Positions 18,462 through 27,825 are shown, counted from the stretch's first letter. The stretch: 64,000 nucleotides of DNA from JABAYQ01 sp049890095 (GCA_049890095.1 JBMHCD010000007.1:1-64000), one strand, 5' to 3'. Made by a program: numbers and translations. The notes: generated by a model from the letters alone, not told the origin.

Positions 18462-19676
18462 ATGATTTCTATTGATAAAATACGATCACAATTTCCTGCT
18501 CTTCACCAAAAAGTAAATGGCTTTCCCCTTGTATATCTAGATAATGGAGCAACTACACATAAACCTCAACAGGTTATTGACTCTATTGAAAACTATTATC
18601 GTGTTCAAAATAGTAACATTCATCGTGGTGTACACTTTTTAAGCCAACAAGCAACAGATGCTTACGAAGCTTCTAGAGAAACTCTAAGGCAACACTTTAA
18701 TGCTTTACACTCCTACGAAATTATTTTTACTAAAGGAAATACAGAATCTATAAATCTGGTAGCAAATGGTTTTTCAAAGCTTCTTCATAAAGGTGATGAA
18801 ATAATTGTTTCTGCAATGGAACATCATTCAAATATTGTTCCTTGGCAAATGGCTTGCGAATTTAGCGGTGCCGAATTAAAAGTCATCCCAATGTCAGATA
18901 AAGGAGAGTTAGAAATGAATGAATTCAGAGCTCTTTTAAATAAAAATACTAAACTAGTTGCTGTAAATCACATATCAAACGCTTTAGGAACTATTAATCC
19001 TGTAAAAGAAATTTGCCAACAAGCCCACAAAGTAGGAGCTGCTGTTCTTATAGATGGAGCTCAAGCAGGACCTCATTGTAAAATTGATGTGATTGACATA
19101 GATGCTGATTTTTATTGTATTTCTGGTCATAAAGTTTATGGCCCTACAGGTGTGGGAGCCCTATATGGAAAGGAAAAATGGTTGAAAAAACTTCCTCCTT
19201 ATCAAGGCGGTGGAGAAATGATTGATACCGTCAGTTTTAAAAAAACTACCTATGCGGATTTGCCTCATAAATTTGAAGCAGGGACACCAAATATTGCAGG
19301 TGGTATAGGATTGAAATCTGCTATAGACTGGTTAAACAATATTGGTCTAGATAACATCAAAAAACATGAGGACGAAATACTAGAGTATGCTCATCAACAA
19401 TTATCCAAAATTGATGGTATAAGATTTGTTGGTGAAGCAAAACATAAGGCAGGAGTAATTTCTTTTTTAATTGATAAAATTCACCCTTATGATGTAGGTT
19501 TAATTTTAGATAAGCTAGGTATTGCTGTCCGTACAGGACAACATTGTGCTCAACCTGTAATGGATGCGTTTTGTATTCCTGGAACCATAAGGGCATCATT
19601 TGCTATTTACAATACAAAAGAAGAAGTTGATAAGTTAGTAGAAGGATTAATAAAAGCAAAAAGCATGTTAGAATAG
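18462..19676 (+). CDS. sufS: cysteine desulfurase, SufS type
   Basis: A PLP enzyme that takes sulfur from cysteine as a persulfide for cluster building. The PLP lysine is Lys224 (S-G-H-K-V-Y-G-P-T-G) and the persulfide cysteine is Cys362 (R-T-G-Q-H-C-A-Q-P). The short loop around Cys362 is the group II (SufS) form, which depends on SufE, encoded immediately downstream. The length of 404 is normal. No intergenic bases separate it from sufD or sufE. Confidence 0.97.
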   Translation: MISIDKIRSQFPALHQKVNGFPLVYLDNGATTHKPQQVIDSIENYYRVQNSNIHRGVHFLSQQATDAYEASRETLRQHFNALHSYEIIFTKGNTESINLVANGFSKLLHKGDEIIVSAMEHHSNIVPWQMACEFSGAELKVIPMSDKGELEMNEFRALLNKNTKLVAVNHISNALGTINPVKEICQQAHKVGAAVLIDGAQAGPHCKIDVIDIDADFYCISGHKVYGPTGVGALYGKEKWLKKLPPYQGGGEMIDTVSFKKTTYADLPHKFEAGTPNIAGGIGLKSAIDWLNNIGLDNIKKHEDEILEYAHQQLSKIDGIRFVGEAKHKAGVISFLIDKIHPYDVGLILDKLGIAVRTGQHCAQPVMDAFCIPGTIRASFAIYNTKEEVDKLVEGLIKAKSMLE

Positions 19677-20096
19677 ATGAACGCCATTTTAAAAATACAA
19701 AACGAAATTGTCGAAGAATTCAATATGTTTGAGCAATGGATGGAAAAATACGAACATATCATAGAAATTGGCAAAACTCTTCCTTTAATAGAGCCAGAAT
19801 ACAAAACTGACGATAACTTGATTAATGGTTGTCAGTCTCGAGTTTGGTTACATGCTAACTATAACAACGGGCTAATCGTATTTACGGCAGACAGTGATGC
19901 GATTATGACAAAGGGAATTGTTGGCTTATTGATTCGTACTTTCTCAAATCAAAGTCCACAAGATATTATTGATGCAGATACCGATTTCATAAATAAAATC
20001 GGACTAAACGAACAACTTTCACCTACTCGAGCAAATGGTCTTTCAAGCATGGTTAAACAAATGAAGATTTATGCCTATGCTTATTTGACAAAATAA
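19677..20096 (+). CDS. sufE: SufE sulfur acceptor
   Basis: A 139-residue protein that accepts persulfide sulfur from SufS and hands it to SufBCD. The acceptor cysteine is Cys52 in the motif L-I-N-G-C-Q-S-R-V-W. The ATG immediately follows the sufS stop. Length and motif leave little doubt. Confidence 0.96.
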   Translation: MNAILKIQNEIVEEFNMFEQWMEKYEHIIEIGKTLPLIEPEYKTDDNLINGCQSRVWLHANYNNGLIVFTADSDAIMTKGIVGLLIRTFSNQSPQDIIDADTDFINKIGLNEQLSPTRANGLSSMVKQMKIYAYAYLTK

Positions 20097-20104
20097 TAAA
20101 CACT

Positions 20105-20428
20105 ATGAAAACAGACAAAGAATTACAAAAAATTGGAGAGTTAGTGGTTGGAAAAATCTGTGAAATATACGATCCAGAAATTCCGGTTAATATTTATGAA
20201 TTAGGTCTTATTTACGATATTCAGGTAAGTCAAGACTGCGATATCGAAATAGAAATGACATTAACCTCACCAAACTGTCCTGTTGCTGAAACCTTACCTG
20301 TTGAAGTAGAAGAAAAAGTAAAAACTCTTGAAGATGTTAAAAATGTAAATGTCAATATTACTTTTGATCCTCCATGGGATAAAAGTATGATGAGTGAAGA
20401 AGCTAAGTTAGAATTAGGAATGTTATAA
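20105..20428 (+). CDS. sufT: DUF59/MIP18-family Fe-S maturation protein
   Basis: A 107-residue protein with D-P-E-I-P-V-N-I-Y-E-L-G-L-I-Y and T-S-P-N-C-P-V-A-E, the two hallmarks of the MIP18/DUF59 family. Cys59 is the usual conserved cysteine. Members inside suf operons help cluster transfer to target proteins. The symbol sufT is used for this family, but Bacteroidota members are often left unnamed. It is followed 1 bp later by the DUF2480 gene. Confidence 0.88.
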   Translation: MKTDKELQKIGELVVGKICEIYDPEIPVNIYELGLIYDIQVSQDCDIEIEMTLTSPNCPVAETLPVEVEEKVKTLEDVKNVNVNITFDPPWDKSMMSEEAKLELGML

Positions 20429-20429
20429 T

Positions 20430-20936
20430 ATGAGTGACGATATTGTTAACAGAGTTGCAAACAGTGGTTTAATTACCATAAACCTTGAAGATTTTTATCC
20501 AATAGGACAACGAAATACAATTGATTTAAAACAGTGGCTTTTCCAAGAATCTATATTAAAAGAAAAAGACTTTCGTGAATTCGTAAAACAACACAACTGG
20601 CTACAGTATCAAGACTGCTATGTTTCAATTCATTGTTCTGTTGATGCAATAATTCCGATTTGGGCATACATGCTGGTTAGCTCAAAATTAAACAATATTG
20701 CAAAATTATGTGTAATTGGTAGCTCAGAAAACTTAGAAGTAACATTATTTCAAAGTATTATTGACCAACTAGATACAAATGAGTTTAAAGACAAAAGAGT
20801 CATAATTAAAGGCTGTTCCAACTTACCGATTTGTACTCATGCATATGCAAGCTTAACAAACAAACTTATACCTATTGCTAAAAGTATAATGTATGGAGAA
20901 GCTTGTTCTTCCGTACCTATTTACAAAAGAAAATGA
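20430..20936 (+). CDS. DUF2480 family protein
   Basis: A 168-residue protein of a family confined mostly to Bacteroidota and commonly found in suf operons; its biochemical role is not known to me. Six cysteines are seen (63, 69, 94, 129, 135, 159). The conserved-looking stretches are H-C-S-V-D-A-I-I-P-I-W-A-Y-M, K-G-C-S-N-L-P-I-C and G-E-A-C-S-S-V-P. There is no signal peptide. The stop overlaps the next start (ATGA). The cysteine-bearing motifs and location suggest a cluster- or metal-related role, which is an inference. Confidence 0.8.
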   Translation: MSDDIVNRVANSGLITINLEDFYPIGQRNTIDLKQWLFQESILKEKDFREFVKQHNWLQYQDCYVSIHCSVDAIIPIWAYMLVSSKLNNIAKLCVIGSSENLEVTLFQSIIDQLDTNEFKDKRVIIKGCSNLPICTHAYASLTNKLIPIAKSIMYGEACSSVPIYKRK

Positions 20937-21733
20937 ATGAAAAAATAACCGAAATTAAGGAGGCAATTCTTCCATATAGAGAACTCTTATTAAGACACCC
21001 TGTATACCAACAACTTCGACACCTTAACGATCTTAATATCTTAATGGAACAGCATGTTTTTGCTGTATGGGATTTTATGGCTCTTTTAAAGTCATTACAA
21101 TTTGGCCTCACCAGCACCAATGCCCCATGGATGCCTATTGGCAATCCGAAAACTAGGCGATTGATAAATGAAATTGTTCTAGAAGAAGAAAGTGATATTG
21201 ACATAAATGGAAACCCATCAAGTCATTATGAAATGTACTTACAGGCTATGCATCAAAGTGGTGCAAATACCGAAAAAGTAGAACGATTTATAAAAAGACT
21301 TCTATCTGGATATTCTCACAAAGAATTATTAAAATTTAATGTTGAACAAATTGAAGAATACACTCTTGAATTTATCAATACTACATTTGATATTATTCAT
21401 AATGGAAAGTTGCATGAAATTGCAGCTGCGTTTACATTTGGACGAGAAGATCTTATTCCAGACATGTTCAGATCTATTGTTAACGACTTAGATAAAAACT
21501 TTCCTGGTAAACTGATAATCTTTAGATATTACTTAGATAGGCACATTGAATTGGATGAAGAGGTGCATACACCTCTAGCCCTTCAAATGATTGAGGAACT
21601 TTGTGGAGATGATCAAATTAAATGGAATGAAGCAAAAAAAGTTGCTGCTAAATGTTTAAAAGCAAGAATAAAACTTTGGGATGGTATAGAGCAAAGTATT
21701 AAAAACAGTCAAATTCCAGATTTAATAGATTAA
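20933..21733 (+). CDS. DUF3050 family protein, heme-oxygenase-like fold predicted
   Basis: A 266-residue protein. The chosen ATG overlaps the preceding stop by 4 bp; a TTG 30 bp upstream would add a poor N-terminus. The sequence L-L-x-H-P-V-Y near the start, E-Q-H-V-F-A-V-W-D-F-M-A-L-L-K-S-L-Q and S-H-Y-E-M-Y are DUF3050 hallmarks. The family is all-helical and grouped with heme-oxygenase-like/TenA-like folds, where paired His/Glu residues may hold a di-iron centre. It is the last gene of the suf operon, followed by a terminator. The function is unknown. Confidence 0.82.
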   Translation: MNEKITEIKEAILPYRELLLRHPVYQQLRHLNDLNILMEQHVFAVWDFMALLKSLQFGLTSTNAPWMPIGNPKTRRLINEIVLEEESDIDINGNPSSHYEMYLQAMHQSGANTEKVERFIKRLLSGYSHKELLKFNVEQIEEYTLEFINTTFDIIHNGKLHEIAAAFTFGREDLIPDMFRSIVNDLDKNFPGKLIIFRYYLDRHIELDEEVHTPLALQMIEELCGDDQIKWNEAKKVAAKCLKARIKLWDGIEQSIKNSQIPDLID

Positions 21734-21776
21734 TATATTTAACAACTCACTTATCGTTGTTCATTAAAAAAGTACT

Positions 21777-21804
21777 CTTGAAGTCTAACGTTCAAGGTTT
21801 TTTT
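21777..21804 (+). terminator. suf operon terminator
   Basis: Stem CTTGAA / TTCAAG with an 8-nt loop is followed by a run of seven T. It lies about 45 bp after the DUF3050 stop. A second small hairpin (AACAAC / GTTGTT) is just upstream at 21741-21761. Confidence 0.7.
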
Positions 21805-21850
21805 ATTTATTTGCATAAAACAAGAATCAATACACTTAAATTATATTAAA

Positions 21851-24238
21851 ATGATAAAAAAATTAACCTCCATTTTTATTGCGATGGTCTTGGGATTCTT
21901 CTCTGTTAAGGCAGACGAAGGTATGTGGCTACCACTATTACTTCAAGACAACGAAGCTGATATGCAAGCATTAGGGCTAAAATTAAACGCTTCTGAAATC
22001 TATGACATCAACAATTCTTCTTTAAAAGATGCTGTTGTTTCCTTAGGTGGTTTTTGTACTGCAGAGATGATTTCTGATCAAGGACTCTTACTTACCAATC
22101 ATCATTGTGCCTACGACATCATACAAACCCATAGTACCGTGTCTAATAACTATTTAACTGACGGTTTCTGGGCTATGGATAAAGATGAAGAAATTCCTAA
22201 TGAAGATCTTTTTGTATCCTTTTTGGTAAGGATGGAAGATGTTAGTGAAAGAATTAATACAGCTCTTGATACTGTTGATGCCGATCAAAGAGCTATGGTT
22301 ATCCGAAAATTGTCGTCTGAAATAGTTAAAGAGGCAACAGAAGATACCCATTACAATGCTAGAGTTAAAGGTTTTTTTGGCGGTAACGACTTTTATCTAA
22401 TGGTATATGAAACATTCAATGATGTTCGATTAGTTGGTGCTCCTCCTTCGTCTATTGGTAAATATGGTGGTGATACGGATAACTGGATGTGGCCTCGTCA
22501 CACAGGAGACTTTGCATTATTAAGAGTATATACAGGCCCTGATGGAAAACCTGCTGAATTCTCTGAAGATAATGTTCCGTTAAAACCAAAGCATCATTTT
22601 CCTATTTCTTTAGATGGAGTTGAAAATGGTGATTTTGCTATGGTTATGGGCTTTCCTGGATCTACTGATAGATATTTGTCCTCTTTCGGTGTAAAACAAG
22701 CTATTGATCAAAAGAATCCTACTATTGTTAAAATTAGAGATACTAAACTTTCTATAATGAAAAAGCATATGGATGCTAAGGAAAAAGTTCGTATTCAATA
22801 CGCTGCCAAATATGCTCAAACAGCAAACTATTGGAAGTACTTTATTGGACAAACAAAGGGCTTGAAAACAATGAAAGTTTACGAAAAGAAACAAGCAATA
22901 GAAAAGCAATTTACAGAATGGGTTAACAGCAGTGAGCAACGTATAGAAAAATATGGGGAGGCTTTAAATCTACTTGCTGATGCATATTATGAGAACGAAA
23001 AAATCAATGAAAGTAGAATCTTTTTAAACGAAGCTATCTTCCAAGGTCCTGAAGTATTCTACTTTATCTATAGAATTAAAGATGCAATAGAAAATCTCCC
23101 AGAAGAACCAAAAGAAAGAAGGTTAGCCATAAATGAATTAAAAGATATGGCAAGAGAGCATTTCAAAAACTATAATAAAAACTTAGATCAAGATCTTTTT
23201 GCAGGCTTACTTTCATTATATGAACAAAATATACCAAAAAGCAGACAAGCTGATGCGTTTGAAAAAGTTCGTACCCATTGGTATACTAAAGGAGACTGGG
23301 ATAAATTCGCAACTTATGTTTACAAGAACTCTCCATTTGTTGATCGATCAAAATTTTGGGAGTTCTTGGAAAACCCAACTACAGCTAAACTAGAAAAAGA
23401 TTATGCTGTAAGAATGTTCAATTCTATTTTTGATCACTACATTGAAACTATTTCGCCAAAAAGATCTTCTATTCGAAAAGACCTAAATGAAGGTGAACGT
23501 CTCTTCATTGCAGGTTTAAGAGAAATGATGCCAGACAAAAAGTTCTATCCTAATGCAAACTCTACAATGCGTTTAACTTATGGGTCAGTTGCAGATTATA
23601 ACCCTGGAGATGCAATACATTATGACTATGTTACAACATTGGATGGTTTGATGGCTAAAGAAGATCCTTCTAATGATGAATTTATTGTTCCTGAAAAATT
23701 AAGCGAACTTTACAATGCTAAAGATTATGGTCGTTATGCGGATGAAAATGGAAATCTGATTGTTAATTTTATCAGTGGAAATGATATCACAGGAGGAAAC
23801 TCTGGTAGTCCTGTTTTAAATGGATATGGAGAGTTAATAGGTACGGCTTTTGACGGTAACTGGGAAGCTATGAGTGGAGATATTGCGTTTGAAAATGACA
23901 TTCAACGTACTATTTCTGTTGACATCAGATATACAATGTTTATCATTGATAAATTTGCCGGTGCTAAACATTTAATTGATGAGATGACTATAGCTCCAAA
24001 AAGACCAAAGCCACTTACTGAAGAAGAGCAATTAGCAAAAGATTTGTTTGATGCCGAAACTGACCCAATGACGATTTACAAAAAGCTTTCTACTATTACA
24101 TATTTAGGTGAAGAAATTCCTGTAATCGAAAGTCACTCTTTTGGTTCTGCGTTTGATTTAGCAGTTGCTCAATTTGGAAGTGCTTCAAACATTAAGTTTT
24201 TCTGGAAAGGTACGGTTTATACCACAGAAAAAAGATAA
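21851..24238 (+). CDS. S46 family dipeptidyl-peptidase, DPP7-like
   Basis: A 795-residue periplasmic serine exopeptidase with a signal peptide ending at V-K-A-D. The chymotrypsin-type double barrel has the catalytic His in L-T-N-H-H-C and the Ser in G-G-N-S-G-S-P-V. The helical substrate domain lies between them. Such enzymes release dipeptides from the N-terminus of peptides; Bacteroidota use them to feed on protein. The residue 18 positions after the catalytic Ser is Gly (F-D-G-N-W-E). From memory this position is Gly in DPP7 (hydrophobic P1) and Arg in DPP11 (acidic P1), so I lean to DPP7. It stands alone between two terminators. Confidence 0.92.
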   Translation: MIKKLTSIFIAMVLGFFSVKADEGMWLPLLLQDNEADMQALGLKLNASEIYDINNSSLKDAVVSLGGFCTAEMISDQGLLLTNHHCAYDIIQTHSTVSNNYLTDGFWAMDKDEEIPNEDLFVSFLVRMEDVSERINTALDTVDADQRAMVIRKLSSEIVKEATEDTHYNARVKGFFGGNDFYLMVYETFNDVRLVGAPPSSIGKYGGDTDNWMWPRHTGDFALLRVYTGPDGKPAEFSEDNVPLKPKHHFPISLDGVENGDFAMVMGFPGSTDRYLSSFGVKQAIDQKNPTIVKIRDTKLSIMKKHMDAKEKVRIQYAAKYAQTANYWKYFIGQTKGLKTMKVYEKKQAIEKQFTEWVNSSEQRIEKYGEALNLLADAYYENEKINESRIFLNEAIFQGPEVFYFIYRIKDAIENLPEEPKERRLAINELKDMAREHFKNYNKNLDQDLFAGLLSLYEQNIPKSRQADAFEKVRTHWYTKGDWDKFATYVYKNSPFVDRSKFWEFLENPTTAKLEKDYAVRMFNSIFDHYIETISPKRSSIRKDLNEGERLFIAGLREMMPDKKFYPNANSTMRLTYGSVADYNPGDAIHYDYVTTLDGLMAKEDPSNDEFIVPEKLSELYNAKDYGRYADENGNLIVNFISGNDITGGNSGSPVLNGYGELIGTAFDGNWEAMSGDIAFENDIQRTISVDIRYTMFIIDKFAGAKHLIDEMTIAPKRPKPLTEEEQLAKDLFDAETDPMTIYKKLSTITYLGEEIPVIESHSFGSAFDLAVAQFGSASNIKFFWKGTVYTTEKR

Positions 24239-24257
24239 TTACTATTAATTGAACAAT

Positions 24258-24292
24258 AAAAAAGCCCTTGCTGAATTGCAAGGGCTTTTTTT
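24258..24292. terminator. bidirectional terminator
   Basis: AAAAAAGCCCTTGC, a 6-nt loop, then GCAAGGGCTTTTTTT. The strong GC-rich stem with A-tract and T-tract on opposite sides lies between the convergent S46 peptidase and purF genes and can serve both. Confidence 0.92.
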
Positions 24293-24308
24293 ATACTTTA
24301 AACTTAAC

Positions 24309-26192
24309 TTAATAAGCCCTTTCGTTTACTCCTTCCATATAATTTACAAATGCCTTATTTACCACTCTATTACCTCCTGGTGTTGGATAATTTCCAGTAA
24401 AATACCAATCCCCTGTATGATTAGGACATGAATCATGAAGGTCTGAAATACTCTGATAAATGATTTCCACCTCTGCATTAATTTCTTTTGGTGTTAATAG
24501 TTGAGCTATTTTATTAGAAATTTGCTGTGCACTGAACGAGTCATATACTGACTTTACAAAATTTATTTCTTGCTTGTCATTTAATTTACATTGTTGATAA
24601 ACCTCATCCAAAACATGTTCCTTATTATTTTCTTTTAGTAATTCTACTGCTGCTTGAAAGGCAATAAAATCACCCAATTTTGCCATATCAATACCATAGC
24701 AATCAGGATATCTTATTTGAGGAGCAGATGATACGATAATAATTTTTTTAGGGCCTAATCTGTCTAAAATTCTCAAAATAGATTGTTTAAGTGTCGTGCC
24801 TCTAACAATACTATCATCAATCATTACTAAGTTATCTTCTGGCTTAACAGTTCCGTATGTTATATCGTATACATGCGCAACCAAATCATCTCTACTATCA
24901 TCCTGTGTAATAAAGGTTCTTAATTTTGCGTCTTTTATTGCAATTTTTTCAGCTCTCGTATTTAAAGATAATATTTCTCGTACCTTTTCTGGATCTGGAG
25001 ATTTACCTAAAGCAATAATTTTATTCTCCTTTATTCTATTTAAATGCTGATCCATTCCCTTAACCATACCAAAAAAGGATACTTCGGCAGTATTAGGAAT
25101 AAATGAAAAAACCGTGTTTTTTAAATCGTAGTCAACCGCTTCTAGAATTGGTAGACAAAGACGTTTTCCCAAATTCATTCGCTCTTGATAAATATCTATA
25201 TCGTTTCCTCTAGAGAAATAAATTCTCTCAAAAGAACAAGCTTTTCGTTTCATTGGTTTCGATACTTCCCTAAGATCAAACGAACCATTTCTTTTTATAA
25301 TTAAAGCATGACCAGGATCAATTTCATGAATAGATTCAGCTGGCACATTAAAAGCTGTTTGAATTACAGGACGTTCGGAGGTAACTACCACAATTTCATC
25401 ATCTGCATAGTAAAATGCTGGTCGTATTCCAGAAGGGTCTCTTAATGCAAATGCATCTCCATGACCAATCATTCCACACATCACATATCCTCCGTCCCAA
25501 CGCTTAGCAGAATTTATCAATACATTTTGTATGTCTAAATCATTTGCAATTTTTTCAGACATGGCAGGGCCAATATAATTGGGCTTATGATCATAATAAA
25601 TTCGATCATTTTCAACATCTAAAAAATGTCCTATCTTTTCTAATATAGTAACGGTATCTGCTTTTTCTTTTGGATGTTGACCTAGCTCCACAAGCTCATT
25701 GAACAATTCATCTACATTAGTCATATTGAAGTTACCTGCTAAAACTAAACTTCTAGTCCTCCAATTATTTTGCCTTAAAAATGGATGGCATTGTTCAATA
25801 CTATTTCCACCATAAGTTCCATATCTTAAATGACCAAGTAGTAGCTCTCCTGTAAAAGCGACATTTTTTTGCAACCATTCTGTATCATTCAATTTATTCG
25901 GTGCATTTTCTTGAAGATCCACAAATCTTTTGTTTATGTAGTCAAATAAATCTTGAATGGGCTTAGTAGCGTTTGAACGATGCCTACTAATGTAACGACT
26001 TCCAACTGGAACATCTAATTTTATGGTTGCTAACCCTGCTCCATCTTGTCCTCTATTGTGTTGCTTTTCCATAAGCAAACACATTTTGTTTAAGCCATAA
26101 AGAGCGGTGCCGTATTTGTTTTTATAATAGTCTAAAGGTTTGCGTAATCGAAGCATTGCAATTCCGCACTCGTGTTTAATGGCGTCGCTCAT
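24309..26192 (-). CDS. purF: amidophosphoribosyltransferase
   Basis: First committed step of purine synthesis: PRPP plus glutamine to phosphoribosylamine. The N-terminal Ntn glutaminase begins H-E-C-G-I-A-M with catalytic Cys9, probably exposed by removal of a short propeptide. The phosphoribosyltransferase domain has the PRPP loop M-I-D-D-S-I-V-R-G-T-T. At 627 residues it is longer than the E. coli enzyme, as usual in Bacteroidota, with an N-terminal insertion (about 15-80) and a C-terminal extension ending near P-T-P-G-G-N-R-V-V-N. It is monocistronic, with its own -7 element and a shared terminator. Confidence 0.94.
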   Translation of the reverse strand: MSDAIKHECGIAMLRLRKPLDYYKNKYGTALYGLNKMCLLMEKQHNRGQDGAGLATIKLDVPVGSRYISRHRSNATKPIQDLFDYINKRFVDLQENAPNKLNDTEWLQKNVAFTGELLLGHLRYGTYGGNSIEQCHPFLRQNNWRTRSLVLAGNFNMTNVDELFNELVELGQHPKEKADTVTILEKIGHFLDVENDRIYYDHKPNYIGPAMSEKIANDLDIQNVLINSAKRWDGGYVMCGMIGHGDAFALRDPSGIRPAFYYADDEIVVVTSERPVIQTAFNVPAESIHEIDPGHALIIKRNGSFDLREVSKPMKRKACSFERIYFSRGNDIDIYQERMNLGKRLCLPILEAVDYDLKNTVFSFIPNTAEVSFFGMVKGMDQHLNRIKENKIIALGKSPDPEKVREILSLNTRAEKIAIKDAKLRTFITQDDSRDDLVAHVYDITYGTVKPEDNLVMIDDSIVRGTTLKQSILRILDRLGPKKIIIVSSAPQIRYPDCYGIDMAKLGDFIAFQAAVELLKENNKEHVLDEVYQQCKLNDKQEINFVKSVYDSFSAQQISNKIAQLLTPKEINAEVEIIYQSISDLHDSCPNHTGDWYFTGNYPTPGGNRVVNKAFVNYMEGVNERAY

Positions 26193-26220
26193 TAATTTTT
26201 TATTTAATAGATATGATTAA

Positions 26221-26228
26221 CAAAAATA
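26221..26228 (-). promoter_or_regulatory. purF -7 element
   Basis: TATTTTTG on the minus strand lies 28 nt before the purF ATG. It is an exact TAnnTTTG; no clear -33 TTG was found at the usual distance. Confidence 0.55.
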
Positions 26229-26238
26229 AACTTTATTG

Positions 26239-27258
26239 TTATATAAAATCACTCTTTTTCATTCCTAACCAATCCAACGCATTGCTCGAAAGAAGCTTTT
26301 CTTTTACATTAATTGTATAGGGCGATTCTGTAATTAGTTTTCCTGGTTCTAATTCTCCTAAAGGAAATGGATAGTCTGTTCCTAAAGCAACTTTATCTTC
26401 TCCTACTAATTCAACAATATACTCTAACATTTTAGGGTCATGAACTAAACTATCCAACCAAAATTGTCCTAAATAATCTCTTGGATTTTTCTTGTTGTCA
26501 ATTGCAACTAAATCTGGACGAACATTAAATCCATGTTCAATACGTCCTATTGTAGCTGGGAAAGCTCCTCCACCGTGAGCAAAGGCAACTTTTAAATTCG
26601 GTAAGCGTTCAAACACTCCACTAAAAATCATAGAACAAATGGCTAATGATGTTTCCATTGGCATGCCAACCAACCAAGGAAGCCAATATTTTTCCATTTT
26701 TTCCTTTGCCATCCACCACCATGGGTGAACAAAAATGGACATTTCTAAGTCTTGACATGCTTCAAAAACAGGGAAGAACGAAGGGTGATCTAAATTTAAA
26801 TCATTTATGTGGGAGCCGATTTGTATTCCCTTCATCCCTATAGATTTGCACCTTTCTAATTCTTTTAGTGCAAGCTTTGTGTCTTGCATTGGTAAATTAC
26901 CTAAACCAACAAACTTTTTTGGATGGTTTGAAACAACATTAGCAATATCATCATTCAAAAACTTAGAAATTTCTAACCCATGTTGTGCTCTTGTCCAATA
27001 AGAAAACATCACAGGGACTGTTGAAAGAACCTGTACATTTACATTTTGATGATTGCATTCTTCAATTCTTTTTTTTGGGTCCCAACAGTTGGACTCTATT
27101 TCTCTAAAAAACTCATCATTCATCATCATTTTAGCACAACATGGTTTATGATGTTGTAGCTGAATGAACTCTCCATAACCAAATTTTTTATTAAAATTTG
27201 GAATATCTTTAGGTAAAATGTGAGTGTGTATATCTACTGTAAATAATTTTTTCATCAT
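26239..27258 (-). CDS. 2-amino-3-carboxymuconate-6-semialdehyde decarboxylase (ACMSD)
   Basis: An amidohydrolase-superfamily metal-dependent decarboxylase of the kynurenine pathway. It turns ACMS into 2-aminomuconate semialdehyde and so diverts carbon from quinolinate/NAD. Metal-site motifs: D-I-H-T-H (His11, His13), V-H-P-W-W-W, A-H-G-G-G-A-F-P and G-T-D-Y-P-F-P-L-G-E. The ACMSD-specific regions I-H-T-H-I-L-P and V-H-P-W-W-W are intact over 339 residues. The start overlaps the stop of the upstream 3-hydroxyanthranilate dioxygenase gene by 4 bp (ATGA), so the two are coupled and catalyse consecutive steps. Confidence 0.93.
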   Translation of the reverse strand: MMKKLFTVDIHTHILPKDIPNFNKKFGYGEFIQLQHHKPCCAKMMMNDEFFREIESNCWDPKKRIEECNHQNVNVQVLSTVPVMFSYWTRAQHGLEISKFLNDDIANVVSNHPKKFVGLGNLPMQDTKLALKELERCKSIGMKGIQIGSHINDLNLDHPSFFPVFEACQDLEMSIFVHPWWWMAKEKMEKYWLPWLVGMPMETSLAICSMIFSGVFERLPNLKVAFAHGGGAFPATIGRIEHGFNVRPDLVAIDNKKNPRDYLGQFWLDSLVHDPKMLEYIVELVGEDKVALGTDYPFPLGELEPGKLITESPYTINVKEKLLSSNALDWLGMKKSDFI

Positions 27259-27782
27259 ACAAATCTTTTATCTACTTCCATTACTAACCCACATCTCTCA
27301 CACTTCCTTAATTTTTCTGATGCATAAAACTCTTTGAAACGACCTATAAAGTCTTTTTCAATATTTTTTAATGGGAAGTCATATCTATGAAGTAAATTAT
27401 TACAAGAATCACAAAACCAAAGTAATCCATCTTGCATTTGATGCTTTCTTACAAGTTCAATTACTAAACCAACTGTATTTTCTCCACGAATGGGTGAATG
27501 AGGAATACCAGCAGGCAATAAAAATATTTCTCCTTCCTTTATTTTAATGTCTTTTAGTTCGCCATCTTGTTGAATTCTAACCGTAATATCTCCTTGAACC
27601 TGATAAAATAATTCTTCACTTTGATTTAAGTGATAATCCTTTCTACTGTTAGGACCACCAACAATCATCACTATAAAATCTCCAGACTCTACATATAAAT
27701 TTTTATTACCAACAGGTGGTTTTAAAAGATCTCTATTATTTTCAATCCAAGCGTGTAGGTTAAAAGGTTTTTTGAAACTCAC
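27255..27782 (-). CDS. nbaC: 3-hydroxyanthranilate 3,4-dioxygenase
   Basis: A cupin dioxygenase opening the ring of 3-hydroxyanthranilate to give ACMS. Counting from the chosen GTG: iron ligands His51, Glu57 and His95 (D-Y-H-L-N-Q-S-E-E and I-P-H-S-P-I-R-G), and a rubredoxin-like site Cys124, Cys127, Cys161, Cys164 typical of bacterial and fungal forms. The GTG at 27782 gives the family start (M-S-F-K-K-P-F-N-L) and 175 residues. A TTG at 27818 would extend the frame across the intergenic palindrome and is less likely. It is divergent from the SDR gene and upstream of ACMSD. Confidence 0.92.
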   Translation of the reverse strand: MSFKKPFNLHAWIENNRDLLKPPVGNKNLYVESGDFIVMIVGGPNSRKDYHLNQSEELFYQVQGDITVRIQQDGELKDIKIKEGEIFLLPAGIPHSPIRGENTVGLVIELVRKHQMQDGLLWFCDSCNNLLHRYDFPLKNIEKDFIGRFKEFYASEKLRKCERCGLVMEVDKRFV

Positions 27783-27797
27783 AGTTGTATGTTTATG

Positions 27798-27809
27798 TTG
27801 CTGCAGCAA
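27798..27809. promoter_or_regulatory. 12-bp perfect palindrome in the kynurenine divergent promoter region
   Basis: TTGCTGCAGCAA is its own reverse complement. It sits in the 56-bp gap between the dioxygenase and SDR start codons, 16 bp upstream of the SDR -7 element. It is a candidate operator for coordinated control of both arms; no regulator gene is seen nearby. Confidence 0.45.
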
Positions 27810-27825
27810 TTTACACAATTTTAGC

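Noticed and set aside
26646..27001. Plus-strand frames antisense to the ACMS decarboxylase gene
   Set aside because: They overlap a well-supported gene completely and show no domain.
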